Assembly (NCBI RefSeq): GCF_006442965.1
Contig: NZ_VFWX01000012.1
Span: forward strand, 62,001-126,000
Direction of reading: 5' to 3'
Source of the DNA: Mesorhizobium sp. CU3
GTDB taxonomy: Bacteria > Pseudomonadota > Alphaproteobacteria > Rhizobiales > Rhizobiaceae
DNA: 64,000 bases
Every line of letters starts with the position of its first letter. Within the stretch, counting starts at the first letter, position 1. This document shows positions 53,836 through 62,319 of the stretch, piece by piece. Both the position numbers and the translations under genes were made by a program. A model generated the notes under the pieces. That model had not been told where the DNA came from, searched no databases, and saw only the letters and a program-made list of their open reading frames with translations.

Positions 53836-54870
53836 CTATTCCTTCACCCGTGCTTCGGCGCTGTCCCATTCGGGAAGGGCGTTGGCGAAATGACATGCCG
53901 AGACATGGCCGGACCCCCCAATCGTCGTTTTAGGCGGCGCAAGCTGTTGGCAGATATCGCCGGCGCGCTCGCAACGCGGATGAAAAGCACAGCCTGGTGG
54001 AAATCGTCCAAGCGCAGGTGGGGACCCGGCGATGGAGTACAGCCGTCCACCGGACTCCGTCAGCTTGGGGATCGATGCGATCAGGCCCCGTGTGTAGGGA
54101 TGGCGTGGATTCTGGAACAGGTCGAACACGTCGGCCTGCTCGACGACCTGGCCGGAATAGACGACTGCCACACGGTTGGCGTGACCAGCCAGCACGCCGA
54201 GATCATGGGTGATCAGGACGAGCCCAAGCCCCAGTTTAGCCTGGAGTTCGCGCAGCATGCGCATGATCTGGGATTGCACCGTGACGTCGAGCGCGGTCGT
54301 CGGCTCATCAGCGATCAGAAGGTCCGGTCCGTTGGCGACAGCCATGGCGATCATGACGCGCTGACGCATGCCGCCCGAAAATTCGTGCGGGAACTGCCGC
54401 AACCGGCGGTCAGGCTGGGGTATCGAGACGAGCTCGAGCAGCTCCAGCGCGCGCTGGGTCGCTTGCCGGGCGTTCATCTGCGGCTGATGCAGGCGCAGCG
54501 CCTCGATGATCTGGTCACCGACGCGCATTGTCGGGTTAAGCGAAGACAGCGGGTCCTGGAAGATCATCGCGATCTTGGCGCCGCGGATGCGGCGCATCTC
54601 CCGCCTCGGCTTGGTGAGCAGCTCCTCGCCCAGATATTGGACTGAGCCAGAGACGACGGCGTTGGGGGGAGCAAGACCCAGTGCGGCCAGCATTCCGATC
54701 GACTTGCCCGAACCGGATTCGCCAACGATGCCGAGGACCTCGCCGCGGGCGATGTCAAGGTCAATGCCGCGCACGGCTTCCAAGACTTGGCCGTGCTTGC
54801 GAAAGCCGACGCGCAAGTCACGAACACGCAGCAAAGGCGGATGGCTGGCGGGCGAAGAGAACTGCATCAT
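53836..54870 (-). CDS. Oligopeptide/dipeptide ABC transporter ATPase (DppD type)
   Basis: A 344-residue ATPase with Walker A GESGSGKS at 50-57, signature FSGGMRQRVMIAMA, Walker B LLIADEPTTALDV and an oligo_HPY tail (GCAFHPRCERAGDIC). The ATG at 54870 lies six bases after the permease stop; the long frame to 55629 only runs through the permease gene in another frame. It forms the heterodimeric ATPase with the DppF-type protein. Confidence 0.92.
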   Translation of the reverse strand: MMQFSSPASHPPLLRVRDLRVGFRKHGQVLEAVRGIDLDIARGEVLGIVGESGSGKSIGMLAALGLAPPNAVVSGSVQYLGEELLTKPRREMRRIRGAKIAMIFQDPLSSLNPTMRVGDQIIEALRLHQPQMNARQATQRALELLELVSIPQPDRRLRQFPHEFSGGMRQRVMIAMAVANGPDLLIADEPTTALDVTVQSQIMRMLRELQAKLGLGLVLITHDLGVLAGHANRVAVVYSGQVVEQADVFDLFQNPRHPYTRGLIASIPKLTESGGRLYSIAGSPPALGRFPPGCAFHPRCERAGDICQQLAPPKTTIGGSGHVSACHFANALPEWDSAEARVKE

Positions 54871-54875
54871 GTCTG

Positions 54876-55721
54876 TCACCGGGATCTCGGGTCGAAATAG
54901 TCGCGAACGCCGTCGCCGATGAAGTTGAAGCCCAAAACCACGCTGACAATGGCCAGGCCAGGTCCGAAAGCTATCCACCAATTGTAGAAGAAGGCGGCGC
55001 CGTCCGAGATCATGGAGCCCCATTCCGGGGTGGGCGGCGTGGCGCCGAGCCCGATAAAGCTCAGGGAAGCAGCGAGCAGTATGACCTGACCAAGGTCCAT
55101 GGTGGCGCTGATCAGGATGGGCGTCCAGCACAAGGGCAAGATGTGCTTGAGCAGGATCCTCGCATTCCCGGCACCGCCGGCGATCGCTGCCTCGACATGC
55201 TCGCGCTCTCTGACCTCCAGGACCTGTGCACGCATCAGACGAGCATAGACGGGCCACCAGACGGCGATCATGGCGAGAGCGGCATTGCCAAGGCCAGGCC
55301 CTAGCGAGGCCGCGACCGCCATGGCGAGCAGCATCGGCGGGAAGGAAAGGGTGACGTCGACCAGTCGCATGATTGCCGACCCAACCAAACCGTCGCGGTA
55401 ACCTGCGATCGCGCCGGCAGCCGAGCCCAGGACAACGGAGAAGATCACCACGACCAGCGCGATCGGCAGCGAATGCCGGGCGCCATGCAGGGTGCGCGAC
55501 AGGACATCCCGGCCGAGCGCGTCGGTCCCGAACCAATGTTGCCATGAGGGTGGTTGGAGGCGCCGCGCGACCATCTCGAACGGCTCGTAGGGAGCGATAT
55601 GGTCGGCAAACAGCGTCACAACGATCCAAAACAGGATGACAGCGACCCCGAACAGAAGCATCGGCGAGGCGAGTGTGCCGGCGAAAGGCTTGCGAAGGTA
55701 GAGGCGGGCAGTGGCGATCAC
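54876..55721 (-). CDS. Oligopeptide/dipeptide ABC transporter permease (DppC type)
   Basis: A 281-residue permease with an N-terminal helix, a periplasmic part with FGTDALGRDVLSR (typical of DppC), and further helices with coupling motif EAAIAGGAGNARILLKHILP. Start overlaps the upstream permease stop by four bases. Confidence 0.92.
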   Translation of the reverse strand: MIATARLYLRKPFAGTLASPMLLFGVAVILFWIVVTLFADHIAPYEPFEMVARRLQPPSWQHWFGTDALGRDVLSRTLHGARHSLPIALVVVIFSVVLGSAAGAIAGYRDGLVGSAIMRLVDVTLSFPPMLLAMAVAASLGPGLGNAALAMIAVWWPVYARLMRAQVLEVREREHVEAAIAGGAGNARILLKHILPLCWTPILISATMDLGQVILLAASLSFIGLGATPPTPEWGSMISDGAAFFYNWWIAFGPGLAIVSVVLGFNFIGDGVRDYFDPRSR

Positions 55722-56731
55722 GTCAGCCTCACGCGCGGGTTTGCGATGACATAGGCAATGTCCGTCAAAAGATTCGTGACCAGGAACATCATCCCGCCGA
55801 CGATTGTGACGCCGATAATGGCAGGGAAATCCAGCGAACGGGCGGCCTGCACGGCGTAGGAGCCCATGCCCGGCCAGGTGAAAACGGCTTCGGTCAGGAC
55901 TGCGCCGGTGATCAGGTAAGCGAAGGAATAGCTGATCAGCGTCAGGACCGGCACCAGGATGTTGCGGAAGGCGTGGCGGAAAACGACCCGCAGTTCGCCA
56001 GCACCCTTGGCCCTGGCCGTCAGGATGAACTCCTTGGCCATCACGTCAAGCATGTTGGCGCGCACAAGCCTGGAAATCGTTCCGGCGACCGCCCAGCCAA
56101 GGACGAGCGAGGGCAGGACCAGATGCGAGACGGCGCTGCGGAACCCGTCGATGTCGCCAGCCAAAAGGGTATCGACGGTCATCAGGCCGGTAATCGGCGG
56201 CGGCGGCGTCATGCGTGGATCGATCCGTCCCGGCCCGGGCAGGATCTGAAAATGGACAGAGAGCAGGAAGAGAAGCGCAAGCCCGATCCAGAAGACGGGA
56301 AGCGAGGATCCAAGCAGCGCGAACACCCGGGCTATCTGGTCGACGGCGCTGTCGCGATAATAGGCGGCCAGAAGGCCAAGCACGATGCCACTTGTCGTGC
56401 CAACGAGCATAGCGGCGATGACCAGCTCAAGCGTGGCGGGCAGGCGCGCGGCAATGTCGGTCAGCACGGGTCGTTTGGTGACGAAGGATGTTCCCATGTC
56501 GCCATGCAGCAGGTTGCTGACATAGGTGACGTAACGCTCAGGCAGGCTCTTATCCAAGCCCCAGCGCTGGCGGGCCGCCGCGACGACCTCGGGGTTGTTC
56601 AGCTGTTGCTCCGAGACGAGCGCGGTCAGCGGGTCACCTTTGGTCACCGTGGTCAGGAAGAAGGCCATGGTGACGATGCCCAGCACCAAGAACGGCATTG
56701 CGACGAGGCGCCGGAATATATAGTGCGACAT
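55718..56731 (-). CDS. Oligopeptide/dipeptide ABC transporter permease (DppB type)
   Basis: A 337-residue permease beginning with the classical IFRRLVAMPFLVLGIVT helix and carrying the coupling motif TARAKGAGELRVVFRHAFRN. It is the first gene of the operon; the operator at 56814 lies 83 bases upstream. Together with DppC, DppD and DppF types it forms a complete importer. Confidence 0.92.
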   Translation of the reverse strand: MSHYIFRRLVAMPFLVLGIVTMAFFLTTVTKGDPLTALVSEQQLNNPEVVAAARQRWGLDKSLPERYVTYVSNLLHGDMGTSFVTKRPVLTDIAARLPATLELVIAAMLVGTTSGIVLGLLAAYYRDSAVDQIARVFALLGSSLPVFWIGLALLFLLSVHFQILPGPGRIDPRMTPPPPITGLMTVDTLLAGDIDGFRSAVSHLVLPSLVLGWAVAGTISRLVRANMLDVMAKEFILTARAKGAGELRVVFRHAFRNILVPVLTLISYSFAYLITGAVLTEAVFTWPGMGSYAVQAARSLDFPAIIGVTIVGGMMFLVTNLLTDIAYVIANPRVRLT

Positions 56732-56810
56732 GGGAGAGAACCTTTGTCATCGACGAAATGCAAGGCGACGCGTTGAGGTCATTGACGTGTCCCTCGGGTC
56801 GCGTCAACGT

Positions 56811-56831
56811 ATGTGGAATTAAATTCCACAT
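56811..56831. promoter_or_regulatory. Module D operator, copy 2 (perfect palindrome)
   Basis: The 15-bp core TGGAATTAAATTCCA at 56814-56828 is extended to 21 bp of perfect dyad symmetry by ATG on the left and CAT on the right. It lies between the dppB-type gene and the IclR gene (start 56854), so the regulator probably controls itself and the importer from here. Confidence 0.7.
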
Positions 56832-56853
56832 GTATGCTATTGGAGGGTTGGCC

Positions 56854-57669
56854 GTGAAGAAGCGCACCAAGACGAGCGGAGACGAGGCCGACGAGGCAAC
56901 GCTCTATCCGACGGCCCTTGCCCGTGGGCTTGACATCCTTGCCGCGTTCACGCCGGCCGACCGCACCCTTGGCAACCAGGAGCTGATCGAACGCACAGGG
57001 TTGCCGAAAGCCACGATCTCGCGGCTGACCTTTGCGCTCGTCGGCCTGGGTTACCTGACCTATGATCAGGTGCTCGGCCGCTACAGCATCGGCGCGGCCA
57101 CCATTGCACTTGGCTATTCCGGCCTCAGCGCCAATCCGGTAATCGCGATCGCCAAACCGCTGATGCAGGAGCTTGCCAACCAGACCAACCTCACGGTTGC
57201 CATGGGCGAACGCCAGGGCATGGAAATGCTTTACCTGGCCAGCTGCCGTTCGCTGAGTCCGGTGACGCTGCGGCTGAGCATCGGCTCGCGCCTGCCGATG
57301 TGGACGAGCGCCATGGGGCTCGCCTATCTGGCGGCTTGCCCGGAGACCTCGCGCAGCCTGATCGTCGATGAGCTGATCGCCGCCGATCCGGAGAATGCCG
57401 TCCGCATCAACAGCCTCGTCGCCGTGGCAGGGGAACAGCTTGCCCGCGACGGCTTCGTCGCGTCCCTTGGCGAATGGTACCCCTATATCAATGCCGTTGG
57501 CGTGCCCTTCGAGCCGACCGATGGGTCGCCGATGCTGTCCATCACCTGCGGCGGCATAACCGATATCGCCACGCGGGCCGTCTGCATGGACAGGCTGGGG
57601 CCTGCCCTGCGCGATCTGGCCAGCGAATTGCAGCTGCGCCTGATCGGGCAGGCGCCCGCCGGCAGGTGA
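56854..57669 (+). CDS. IclR-family transcriptional regulator (module D)
   Basis: A 271-residue IclR regulator: winged helix at about 20-80 (NQELIERTGLPKATISRLTFAL) and a C-terminal GAF-like effector domain. The GTG at 56854 is chosen since GGAGGG lies seven bases upstream; the ATG at 56830 would lie inside the operator palindrome. It is divergent from the dpp-like operon and convergent with the aldehyde dehydrogenase gene. It is the obvious candidate to bind the three TGGAATTAAATTCCA-type sites. Confidence 0.9.
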   Translation: MKKRTKTSGDEADEATLYPTALARGLDILAAFTPADRTLGNQELIERTGLPKATISRLTFALVGLGYLTYDQVLGRYSIGAATIALGYSGLSANPVIAIAKPLMQELANQTNLTVAMGERQGMEMLYLASCRSLSPVTLRLSIGSRLPMWTSAMGLAYLAACPETSRSLIVDELIAADPENAVRINSLVAVAGEQLARDGFVASLGEWYPYINAVGVPFEPTDGSPMLSITCGGITDIATRAVCMDRLGPALRDLASELQLRLIGQAPAGR

Positions 57670-57690
57670 GGGGGCAGGGCGGGACACGAT

Positions 57691-59133
57691 CTAGCTCGCC
57701 TGCAGATGCGTCACGAAACGGGTGTTGTGGTAGGGCTCCAGCGCATCCGCGCCGCCCTCGGTGCCATGCCCCGATTCGTTGATGCCGCCAAACGGAACTT
57801 CGGGCAATGACAGCCCCTGATGATTGATCGATACCATGCCGGCGCGGATTTCGCGCGACATGCGCCCCGCGCTTGCGGCCGAGCTCGTGAAGCCATAGGC
57901 GGCCAGCCCAAACCCCAAGCGGTTTGCCTCCGAGATGGCGGCGTCTAAATCTTGCACGGGCGCCATGAGGGCAACCGGGCCGAAAGGCTCCTCATTCATG
58001 GCGCGCGCCGTTGTCGGGACCCGGCTGAGCACGGTGGGCTCGAAGAAATAGCCGGCATTTCCGGGTCTGCGGCCGCCCGTGGCCAGTTCCGCGCCTGACT
58101 GTACGGCGTCCTGCACCAAGGAAGCGATGGCCTCGACGCGACGCTCGCTGACGAGCGGGCCCATCGTGGTCCCCTCGGCCAGTCCGTCGCCAACCTTGAG
58201 AGCTCGGGCCTCGGCAACGAAACGGTCAACGAATTCGTCATAGACAGGCTCGCCGACGAGGAAACGCGTCGGCGATATGCACGCCTGGCCGGCATTCCTG
58301 TACTTGAAAAAGGCCATCGTCTTGGCGGCTTTAGCCAGATCGGCGTCAGGCAGAACGATGACGGGGGCGTGACCGCCGAGCTCCATCGTTGCGCGCTTCA
58401 TGTGCAGCCCAGCCAGGCTGGCAAGCTGCTTGCCGACAGGTGTTGAGCCAGTGAAGGAGATCTTGCGGATGATCTCGTTGGGGATGAGATAGGACGAAAT
58501 CTCGGCCGGTACGCCGTAAACCAGGTTGACAACGCCGTCCGGGATGCCGGCCTCGGCGAAGGCGGCCACGAGGCTTGCGGGCGAGGCCGGCGTCTCTTCG
58601 GGTCCTTTCAGAATAATCGAGCAACCAGCCGCGAGCGCGGCGGACACTTTGCGAACCACCTGGTTGATCGGGAAGTTCCATGGCGTGAACGCGGCGACTG
58701 GACCGACAGGCTCCTTGACGGTGAACTGCATGACATTGCCAAGCCTGGGCGGGATGACGCGCCCATAAGCGCGCCGGCCCTCCTCGGCAAACCACTCGAT
58801 CAGGTCCGCGGCGGCAAGCGCCTCGGCGCGCGCCTCAGCCAGGGGCTTGCCCTGCTCCAGCGACAGCAACCGCGCGGCCGCTTCGGCGCGCTGGCGGAAA
58901 ATATCGGCTGCCTTGCGCATGATCTTGCAACGTTCGAAGGCGGATACCGCCAACCATGTGGCGAAACCCTTTTGCGCCGCGGCCAACGCGGCATCGAGAT
59001 CGGTCGCGCCTGCTTGCGCCACCTTGCCAATGACGGCCTCCGTCGCCGGATTGACGACCGGCAGGAACCGTCCGGCCCGCGACGGACCCCAGCTTCCATC
59101 GATGTAAAGCAGCACGTCAGGATAGTCCATCAT
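57691..59133 (-). CDS. NAD(P)-dependent aldehyde dehydrogenase (semialdehyde type)
   Basis: A 480-residue aldehyde dehydrogenase resembling succinate/glutarate semialdehyde dehydrogenases. Glu in MELGGHAP and the catalytic Cys in NAGQACISPTRF are present, with FTPWNFP and GSTPVGKQLA for cofactor binding. The start follows AAGAGGTG. It lies behind operator copy 3 and should oxidise the aldehyde expected from the kinase-phospholyase pair, or from the ThDP enzyme. Confidence 0.88.
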   Translation of the reverse strand: MMDYPDVLLYIDGSWGPSRAGRFLPVVNPATEAVIGKVAQAGATDLDAALAAAQKGFATWLAVSAFERCKIMRKAADIFRQRAEAAARLLSLEQGKPLAEARAEALAAADLIEWFAEEGRRAYGRVIPPRLGNVMQFTVKEPVGPVAAFTPWNFPINQVVRKVSAALAAGCSIILKGPEETPASPASLVAAFAEAGIPDGVVNLVYGVPAEISSYLIPNEIIRKISFTGSTPVGKQLASLAGLHMKRATMELGGHAPVIVLPDADLAKAAKTMAFFKYRNAGQACISPTRFLVGEPVYDEFVDRFVAEARALKVGDGLAEGTTMGPLVSERRVEAIASLVQDAVQSGAELATGGRRPGNAGYFFEPTVLSRVPTTARAMNEEPFGPVALMAPVQDLDAAISEANRLGFGLAAYGFTSSAASAGRMSREIRAGMVSINHQGLSLPEVPFGGINESGHGTEGGADALEPYHNTRFVTHLQAS

Positions 59134-59273
59134 ACACCTCTTCCAAGCGATCTTTCACAAGATTTTGCTGCGGACGACCCGGGTTGGATCGCCGCTTCAG
59201 CGCCCGCAAACGAGCACAAAATTTCTGTTGCAAATTCATGTTGGCACGGCTTAGTGTCCGGTTCAATGGGACA

Positions 59274-59288
59274 TGGAATTAAATTCCA
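59274..59288. promoter_or_regulatory. Module D operator, copy 3
   Basis: TGGAATTAAATTCCA, identical to the core of copy 2, lies midway between the divergent aldehyde dehydrogenase (start 59133) and binding protein (start 59427) genes. Confidence 0.7.
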
Positions 59289-59426
59289 GATTTCCCGTGA
59301 ACTTGCCAGAAGTCTGATCAAACCGCGCCGGGACATGAGGCTGGCGGCGGGCGGATAGGTTCGTGCCCTTCCTCCCGCGCTCACAGGTGCAAACAGCAAT
59401 GCAACCGGGAACAATGGGAGAAAATC

Positions 59427-61022
59427 ATGAGCAGCAGTCGATATAGACGAATGGGTGCAGCGGGCCTGATGCTGATCGCCGCCATGGCGGCGACGGGTCG
59501 TGGACCTGCGTTTGCCGCCGACGACAAGCCTCTTGTCGTGGCAAGGGATCTCGACTTCCCGTCGCTCGACCCGCAAAGGGCGTTTTGCGACTCGTGCATG
59601 ATCTACAACAGCGCTGTCTATCAGTCGCTTGTCACGCTGGACAAGGACAACAAGGTCGTCCCTGTGCTGGCTTCCAAATGGGAGATCAGCCCCGACCAGA
59701 CCAAATTCACCTTCACGATCGACCCCAAAGCCAAATTCGCCGACGGTTCGCCGGTCGAGTCCAACGACGTGAAATGGTCGTGGGAGCGGCTCAAGAACAT
59801 GAAAGGCAGCGCAGCCTTCTTCATGGGCAGCGTCGCCAAGCTCGAGACCCCTGATCCGAAGACCCTGGTGGTGACGACCAAGTCGCCGAATTCGGAGTTC
59901 ATCAACATCACCGCAAGCTCGTTCATGAATGTCGTCAACAGCAAGCTTGCGATGCAGCATGGCGCCAAATCCGACGAGACGGCGCCGACGGCCGACACCA
60001 GCGAGGCCTGGTTCCTGGCGCACTCGGCCGGCAGCGGCCCCTTCGTTCTCGATGGCTACGAACCCAATGTTGAGCTGCGGCTGAAGCGCAATGAGGGTTA
60101 CTGGGGCAAACCGGCCGCGCTGAAGGAGGTCATCATCCGGGCCGTCAAGGACGCGGTCAGCCAGGCACAGATGTTGCAGAACGGTACGGCCGATATTGCC
60201 ATGCAGATCGATCCTGAAACCGCTAAACAGCTGCAGGGCAGCAACGTCAAGGTCGAGACCGCCCCTTCCTTCAACTTCATCTACGTTGCGTTGTCGCCCG
60301 GCGCCAAGGCCAACAAGGTGCCGCTGACGCCCGAGGTGCGCGAAGCGATCTCGCTGGCCCTCGACCGCAAGGGAATCCTCGATCTGACCCTTGGCGGGCA
60401 AGGTCGCCTGATCAGCACGCCAATCCCGCTCGGCTTCCCCGGCAGCCGCGGCTTTGCCGACCAGCCCACCGACGTCGAGAAGGCGAAGGCACTGTTGGCC
60501 AAGGCAGGTTATCCTGACGGTTTCGAGCTCGCGGCCGCATTTCCTGCGCTCAACGTCTATGGCGTCGACCTCTCGCTGCTCATGCAGAAGGTGCAACAAG
60601 ACCTTGCCAAGATCGGCATCAAGGTGACGCTGGAGCCCATGCAATTCTCGAACTGGCGCGAACGCGTCAACGGCGACGGCATTCCGCTGACCGCAGTCTA
60701 CTACGCGCCAGACTATTTCGGCACTTCGCAGTATCTCGACTATTTCGCCATGATCCCGGGAACGAATTGGTCCAAGCGTGCCGGCGCCAGCCGTGATCCG
60801 TCCATCCTCAATCCGCGGATCGCCGATCTCTACAAGAAGGCGCTTGCGGCGTCCGGCGACGACGCCGAGAAGCTCTGGCACCAGGCCGGGCAGGAAATGA
60901 TCGACGACCGCATCATCCTGACCCTGGTGAGTCCGGATCTGATCCTGACCTACAATCCCGACATCAAGGGGGTGCACTACAGCACGTCGGCGATGTTGTC
61001 GCTGGCCGACCTCAGCCGGTAG
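59427..61022 (+). CDS. Oligopeptide/dipeptide-type ABC binding protein (SBP_bac_5)
   Basis: A 531-residue periplasmic binding protein with a signal peptide ending near AFAAD (about residue 31) and the family segments VPVLASKWEISPD, NDVKWSWERL and GSGPFVLDGYEPN. It should deliver the ligand to the DppBCDF-type importer encoded at 52.8-56.7 kb. The family binds peptides, but also amino acids, opines and other small molecules, so the ligand need not be a peptide. The GNAT gene follows after 17 bases. Confidence 0.9.
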   Translation: MSSSRYRRMGAAGLMLIAAMAATGRGPAFAADDKPLVVARDLDFPSLDPQRAFCDSCMIYNSAVYQSLVTLDKDNKVVPVLASKWEISPDQTKFTFTIDPKAKFADGSPVESNDVKWSWERLKNMKGSAAFFMGSVAKLETPDPKTLVVTTKSPNSEFINITASSFMNVVNSKLAMQHGAKSDETAPTADTSEAWFLAHSAGSGPFVLDGYEPNVELRLKRNEGYWGKPAALKEVIIRAVKDAVSQAQMLQNGTADIAMQIDPETAKQLQGSNVKVETAPSFNFIYVALSPGAKANKVPLTPEVREAISLALDRKGILDLTLGGQGRLISTPIPLGFPGSRGFADQPTDVEKAKALLAKAGYPDGFELAAAFPALNVYGVDLSLLMQKVQQDLAKIGIKVTLEPMQFSNWRERVNGDGIPLTAVYYAPDYFGTSQYLDYFAMIPGTNWSKRAGASRDPSILNPRIADLYKKALAASGDDAEKLWHQAGQEMIDDRIILTLVSPDLILTYNPDIKGVHYSTSAMLSLADLSR

Positions 61023-61039
61023 CTCTCGGCACATAAGCG

Positions 61040-62311
61040 ATGACCTCACCTAAGCTTCCAGGACCGGGGACCTCGACGTCCCCGGTCGCTTTCCCCGAAA
61101 TCCGCGTCCTCAACGCTCCCGAGGAACTGACGGCTGCGGCGCATGTCTTTCGCTCGGCGATGGTCGGCCTGCCCGCTCTCCACGTCGTGGATGAGGGGGT
61201 GCTCGGCCGGCTCTTCGAGCCAGCGCGTGCTTTCGGCGCATTCGATCGCGGCGAACTGGTTGGCACGACGAATTCGCATGCATCGGCGATCCGGGTGCCG
61301 GGCGGCTTTTGGCTGCCGCAGGCGGCCGTCACCCATGTTGGCGTGTTGCCGAGCCACCGGCGCCGTGGCATCGCCAAGGCGATGCTGGCCGCCCAGCTTA
61401 GGCAGGCGCGCATGGCGGGCGAGCCAGTGGCCACGCTGCGGGCCACGGAAGGCCGCATCTATGGCAATTTCGGTTACGGCGTCGCCACCAGGGTCATGGA
61501 TGTCGACCTGGTCCGGTCGGAAGCGAGGCTGCGACCTGGCCTCGAAGCGGCAGCGATCGTCAGCGTCGAAGCGGCCGATCAATGCTGGGAGCGGCTGCGG
61601 CAGATCTTCGAAGGCCAGGCTGGCCCGCGGGTCGGCGCGGTGTCGCGCGGTGCGATCTGGTGGCGCGCCAGCCTTGCGCGCGTCGCGATCGGCCCAACGC
61701 GTGCCTATGTGGCGATCTGCGGCGATGCCAGGGGCGATAGTGGCTATGTCCGCTACCACGCGGCCAGCGGCGGCGACTGGTTTGAAAGCAAGGACCGGGT
61801 GGTGATCGTCGACGACCTCGTCGCCCACGATGCCCGCGCCTATGTCGCGTTGGTCGGATTTCTGCTTGATCTCGACATCGCCCATCGCATTGTTCTGCCG
61901 ACCCGCCCTCTCGACGACGTCCTTCCCCTTGTCCTGGAGGACGGTCGCAGCATGCGGGTGAGTGCCATCCGCGACGAGACCTGGCTTCGTCTGGTGGACG
62001 CGGAGGCGGCCTTCGCCGCCAGTTCCTGGGAAGGCGCCGGCGCCGATCCGGTGGTGCTTCAAATTGTCGACCGCTTGCTGCCCGAGAATACGGTCAAGCT
62101 GCGGTTCACGGCCGAAGGTATCGAACGCGCAACAGGCACGCCCGACATTGTGGCCGACATTGGCTCGGTGTCGGCCGCATATCTCGGCGGCACACGCTGG
62201 TGGCAGCTCGCGGAGGCCGGACGTCTTGAGGTCGGTGACCGGTCGGCGGTGGCAAGACTCGATCGACTGATGGGCAGCCCGGTCTTGCCGCATGGCGGCA
62301 CCTTGTTTTGA
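61040..62311 (+). CDS. Eis-like GNAT acetyltransferase
   Basis: A 423-residue protein with the three-part Eis layout: an N-terminal GNAT domain with the acetyl-CoA loop VGVLPSHRRRGIAKAML near 95-111, a second GNAT-like domain, and a C-terminal sterol-carrier-like domain (LRFTAEGIERATG onward) ending in a short tail. Eis proteins acetylate amines, including lysine side chains and aminoglycosides. In this operon it may acetylate the imported amino compound; that is inference. The start GTG or ATG at 61040 sits close to the binding-protein stop. Confidence 0.8.
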   Translation: MTSPKLPGPGTSTSPVAFPEIRVLNAPEELTAAAHVFRSAMVGLPALHVVDEGVLGRLFEPARAFGAFDRGELVGTTNSHASAIRVPGGFWLPQAAVTHVGVLPSHRRRGIAKAMLAAQLRQARMAGEPVATLRATEGRIYGNFGYGVATRVMDVDLVRSEARLRPGLEAAAIVSVEAADQCWERLRQIFEGQAGPRVGAVSRGAIWWRASLARVAIGPTRAYVAICGDARGDSGYVRYHAASGGDWFESKDRVVIVDDLVAHDARAYVALVGFLLDLDIAHRIVLPTRPLDDVLPLVLEDGRSMRVSAIRDETWLRLVDAEAAFAASSWEGAGADPVVLQIVDRLLPENTVKLRFTAEGIERATGTPDIVADIGSVSAAYLGGTRWWQLAEAGRLEVGDRSAVARLDRLMGSPVLPHGGTLF

Positions 62312-62319
62312 ATGTCCGG

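Noticed and set aside
53836..55629. 597-codon frame suggesting a fused permease-ATPase
   Set aside because: The upstream half is the DppC-type permease read out of frame; the ATPase has its own ATG at 54870.
59130..61049. 639-codon minus-strand open frame opposite the binding protein
   Set aside because: It lies exactly antisense to a well-supported SBP_bac_5 gene and its protein is His/Arg/Gly-rich with no recognisable domain; such frames are common in GC-rich DNA.
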